Below, piece after piece: positions 6,660 to 8,501 of a DNA stretch of 8,501 bases. The notes below the pieces were generated by a model that ran no database searches, was not told where the DNA came from, and saw only the letters and a list, made by a program, of their open reading frames with translations. This stretch comes from Chitinophagaceae bacterium. GTDB taxonomy: Bacteria; Bacteroidota; Bacteroidia; Chitinophagales; Chitinophagaceae. The translations under genes were made by a program, and so were the position numbers. Numbering within the stretch: the first letter of the stretch is position 1; the number at the start of each line of letters is the position of its first letter. The stretch covers positions 1 to 8,501 of the forward strand of contig JADYYU010000387.1 in NCBI GenBank assembly GCA_020853515.1, read 5' to 3'.

Positions 6660-6681
6660 GCTTGGATGCACAATATTAAAC

Positions 6682-6713
6682 CAAAATTTGGATTATTCAG
6701 AACAGGGCAGCAA
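6682..6713 (-). promoter_or_regulatory. Candidate promoter of the DUF3822-rsmD-coaD run
   Basis: On the minus strand, TTG (6713-6711) is followed after 21 bases by AAATTTTG (6689-6682). That matches TAnnTTTG at all but the first base. The predicted start of transcription, near 6676, suits an ATG start at 6659. This is pattern evidence only. Confidence 0.3.
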
Positions 6714-6820
6714 GAGATTAAAAAACTTAAGGTCTTTTTTATAGGATAATTGTGTTCACTTTTTGCAAATGCCTGCACTGCAGCAATCAATATCCTGATT
6801 AAGCACTGGAAGGAGGCTTT

Positions 6821-6841
6821 GCTGTTCAGCGCTGAAACAGC
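6821..6841. repeat. Near-perfect palindrome upstream of the MATE gene promoter
   Basis: GCTGTTCAGC is followed directly by GCTGAAACAGC. The two arms are reverse complements except for one extra A, and the core TCAGCGCTGA (6826-6835) is a perfect 10-base palindrome. It ends at the candidate -33 element of the MATE gene promoter. That position suits a dimeric regulator, or it may simply be a hairpin. There is no T-run directly after it, so it is not a terminator. Confidence 0.4.
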
Positions 6842-6874
6842 TTAAACGTATCAATCTTTTTTGTCCTACTTTTG
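6842..6874 (+). promoter_or_regulatory. Candidate promoter of the MATE transporter gene
   Basis: TACTTTTG (6867-6874) is a perfect match to the Bacteroidota -7 consensus TAnnTTTG. The -33 position, 22 bases upstream, has TTA (6842-6844) instead of TTG. Transcription would begin near 6880, a dozen bases before the ATG at 6893. The in-frame TTG at 6872 lies inside this element, so it is not the translation start. Confidence 0.45.
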
Positions 6875-6892
6875 CCGGCCTTATATGTTGAA

Positions 6893-8281
6893 ATGAGTAC
6901 CATGCAGAATCTTCAGGTTAAAAACAGCTACCGCAATATTATGCAGTTGGCCCTTCCTGTAGCAATTGCTATGGTGATACCGCAACTCAATATTTTAACC
7001 AATACTTTATTTCTGGGCAATTACGTGCCTGAAAATTCACTGTTCAGCACCCAGGATTTTTTAGCTGCATCAGGCATCGCAGGTATTTATTATCTGACAC
7101 TTTCGATGGTGGGTTACGGTTTATCGGCCGGTGTACTGATGCTGATGAGCCGAAGTGCGGGCAGTAACGACGCCGGTCAGGTGGGTAAAATATTTTCAAA
7201 CGGTGTGATCTTAAGTTTACTGCTGAGTGCAGCGCTGATGCTCTCTTCATGGTATGTGGCACCGTATATCTTTGAACACAGTATCAGCAATGAGTCCGTT
7301 AAAACGGCGGCAATCGCATTTATTAAAATCCGCCTCGGAGGTTTGCCTTTTATTGTTTTATGCCACATGGCCAATGCATTTTTTCTGGCAAGCTCCAGTT
7401 CACGGTTCATCATAGCAGGTTCGTTTGCCCAGACTGGCACCAATATCCTGTTTGATTATCTGCTGATCAATGGGGCCTGCTCGTTTCCTGAAATGGGTTT
7501 GAATGGTACAGCAGTGGCTTCATTGATTTCGGAGATCATTTATATGATCGTTTCATTTACAATTTTAATGCAAAGCAGCCGTTTCAAAAATTACTGCGTT
7601 CATTTTTTTAGCGGCATTGACTGGAAACTAATACAACATACATTTATAAAATCGCTACCGCTGACGGTGCAGTTTTTATTAAGTATTGGCGCATGGGAAG
7701 TATTTTTTATTTTGGTAGAGCATCTTGGTAAGGTCGATTCTGCTTCCTCACAACTTCTCAGAACGGTGTTTGGTATTGTAGGTATCGCCGCCTGGGCACT
7801 GGGGTCTACTACCAATTCAATGGTCAGTAATCTGATAGGTCAGCAAAAAGCAGATGATGTGAAACCGTTGATTCGTAAAATTGTCACCATCAGTTTTTCT
7901 TTTGCCTTCGTACTGGGCTTGTTATTGTTATTTTTCCCTGATGCTTTTTTACAATTACTGACTCATGACCAGCAGATCATTCATACGGCTGCGATGCCCT
8001 TGCGTATCGTAGTGCTTGCCACCTGGACTTTATCCGTTTCAACGGTGTATTTTAATGCAGTACTGGGTACTGGTCACACAAAAGCAAATATGTATTTTGA
8101 ATTGATTTCAATTACACTATATCTTGCTTACAGTGTCCTGGTGATCGAGTATCTGCATCTGCCGCTGGCGTACGCCTGGGCATCCGAATTTGTCTATTGG
8201 TTCAGCCTGCTCGGCATGAGTGCCTTTTTCATTCATTCAGGCCGCTGGCGCAAAAATATCGGTGTTCAAACTAAAAGTTGA
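6893..8281 (+). CDS. MATE family multidrug efflux transporter
   Basis: This is a 462-residue polytopic inner-membrane protein of the MATE (multidrug and toxic compound extrusion) family. The family exports cationic drugs or metabolites using a Na+ or H+ gradient. The sequence holds about twelve hydrophobic segments in two six-helix halves. The N-terminal half includes NIMQLALPVAIAMVIPQLN (helix 1) and NILFDYLLINGACSFPEMGL with NGTAVAS, a typical MATE block around 174-200. The second half opens with SLPLTVQFLLSIGAWEVFF (254-272) and contains NSMVSNLIGQQ (308-318), the counterpart signature. The length is normal and the frame intact. The open frame extends upstream to a TTG at 6872, but that codon sits inside the likely -7 element, so I start at ATG 6893; ATG 6902 is possible. 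The gene is divergent from the DUF3822 run. The substrate cannot be inferred. NorM-like and DinF-like subgroups are both open. Confidence 0.9.
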   Translation: MSTMQNLQVKNSYRNIMQLALPVAIAMVIPQLNILTNTLFLGNYVPENSLFSTQDFLAASGIAGIYYLTLSMVGYGLSAGVLMLMSRSAGSNDAGQVGKIFSNGVILSLLLSAALMLSSWYVAPYIFEHSISNESVKTAAIAFIKIRLGGLPFIVLCHMANAFFLASSSSRFIIAGSFAQTGTNILFDYLLINGACSFPEMGLNGTAVASLISEIIYMIVSFTILMQSSRFKNYCVHFFSGIDWKLIQHTFIKSLPLTVQFLLSIGAWEVFFILVEHLGKVDSASSQLLRTVFGIVGIAAWALGSTTNSMVSNLIGQQKADDVKPLIRKIVTISFSFAFVLGLLLLFFPDAFLQLLTHDQQIIHTAAMPLRIVVLATWTLSVSTVYFNAVLGTGHTKANMYFELISITLYLAYSVLVIEYLHLPLAYAWASEFVYWFSLLGMSAFFIHSGRWRKNIGVQTKS

Positions 8282-8289
8282 GATAAGTG

Positions 8290-8317
8290 TTGTCAATATA
8301 TCAAAATGATGTTTTTG
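8290..8317 (+). promoter_or_regulatory. Candidate promoter of the right-edge gene
   Basis: TTG at 8290-8292, a 17-base spacer, then TGTTTTTG (8310-8317), which is one mismatch from TAnnTTTG. Transcription would start near 8323, about 43 bases before the ATG at 8366. Confidence 0.25.
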
Positions 8318-8329
8318 CAAATAATGGCT

Positions 8330-8356
8330 GTTTTGTTTGAAATTTAAAAACAAAAC
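8330..8356. repeat. A/T-rich inverted repeat between the MATE gene and the right-edge gene
   Basis: GTTTTGTTT (8330-8338) and AAACAAAAC (8348-8356) form a perfect 9-bp inverted repeat with a 9-base loop. It has no following T-run. It could be a leader hairpin of the next gene or a weak end signal for the MATE transcript. The A/T-rich composition makes it less striking than its length suggests. Confidence 0.3.
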
Positions 8357-8365
8357 ACTACGTTT

Positions 8366-8501
8366 ATGAAAAATAAGAGCACCATGAGGATTTTTGTACC
8401 TTTTTTTATACTATTATTATTCGCACTCAAACTGGCTATGAGTCAGGAGCAGACAAGTGCTGAAGTTGATAATGATCAGCGGATCAGCACTGGTATCAGC
8501 A
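8366..8501 (+). CDS. Secreted protein, N-terminal fragment (cut by window edge)
   Basis: Only the first 45 codons are present. The frame is open from the ATG at 8366 to the right edge. The N-terminus is a signal peptide: a basic start (MKNKSTMR), a hydrophobic core FVPFFILLLFALKL (residues 10-23), then AMSQEQ with a probable signal peptidase I cut after Ser26. There is no lipobox Cys. The mature protein begins QEQTSAEVDNDQ, a polar acidic stretch. A second in-frame ATG at codon 7 is possible. The product would be periplasmic, outer-membrane or secreted. Its identity cannot be read from this fragment. Confidence 0.7.
   Translation, partial: MKNKSTMRIFVPFFILLLFALKLAMSQEQTSAEVDNDQRISTGIS

Noticed and set aside
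6720..6740. Six A residues, CTTAAG, then GTC and six T residues as a possible terminator in the divergent spacer
   Set aside because: The symmetry is broken by three extra bases and is mostly A/T; no gene ends nearby on the plus strand that would need it.
6808..6845. Strong Shine-Dalgarno-like GGAAGGAGG at 6808-6816 followed by TTG and an 8-codon frame
   Set aside because: Only two bases separate it from the TTG, genes in this window do not use Shine-Dalgarno sequences, and the frame is trivially short.
6872..6892. TTG-initiated N-terminal extension of the MATE transporter
   Set aside because: The TTG is part of a perfect -7 promoter element (TACTTTTG) and the seven extra residues add nothing typical of MATE proteins.
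1..8501. CRISPR array, IS element, phage genes, tRNA/rRNA, toxin-antitoxin or defence system
   Set aside because: I saw no repeated spacer units, terminal inverted repeats, transposase or integrase motifs, cloverleaf RNA or defence-type domains; the genes are mostly housekeeping.

Overview
The window reads as ordinary chromosome from a member of the Bacteroidota, most likely a Chitinophagaceae-like lineage. The evidence is: DUF4293 and DUF3822 proteins, which are Bacteroidota families; an HtpG with the Bacteroidota sequence style; no Shine-Dalgarno sequence in front of any of the genes, with A/T-rich leaders instead; and candidate promoters of the Bacteroidota type (TTG near -33, TAnnTTTG near -7). 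I cannot name a genus.

Layout. Bases 16-51 hold a strong terminator for a plus-strand gene that ends at or before the left edge. A small unrecognised lipoprotein gene (186-590, +) follows, then htpG (695-2575, +), which has its own terminator at 2599-2632. Converging on it is a minus-strand run of five genes, in order of transcription: a DUF3822 protein, rsmD (overlapping it by 13 bases), coaD, a DUF4293 membrane protein and nuoF. Next is a divergent spacer of about 230 bases (6660-6892). It holds a candidate promoter for each direction, a near-perfect palindrome, and a cysteine-rich open frame without a convincing start. A MATE-family efflux transporter gene (6893-8281, +) follows. The right edge cuts the start of a gene for a secreted protein (8366 onward, +).

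How the genes fit together. The minus-strand run joins 16S rRNA methylation (RsmD), coenzyme A synthesis (CoaD), a small four-helix membrane protein and the NADH-binding subunit of respiratory complex I. The close spacing suggests shared transcription, but no biochemical link is apparent. NuoF is unusual in having no other complex I subunit gene beside it on either side. HtpG is the bacterial Hsp90 chaperone and appears to be a separate transcription unit.

I found no phage, IS element, CRISPR array, RNA gene or recognisable novel system. The observations most worth a second look are: the RsmD homologue has Gly where the family has Asp/Asn in its (D/N)PPY motif; nuoF stands alone; the rsmD-coaD spacer is open for translation on both strands; and the divergent spacer before the MATE gene is structured. 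No stretch longer than 300 bases lacks a gene.
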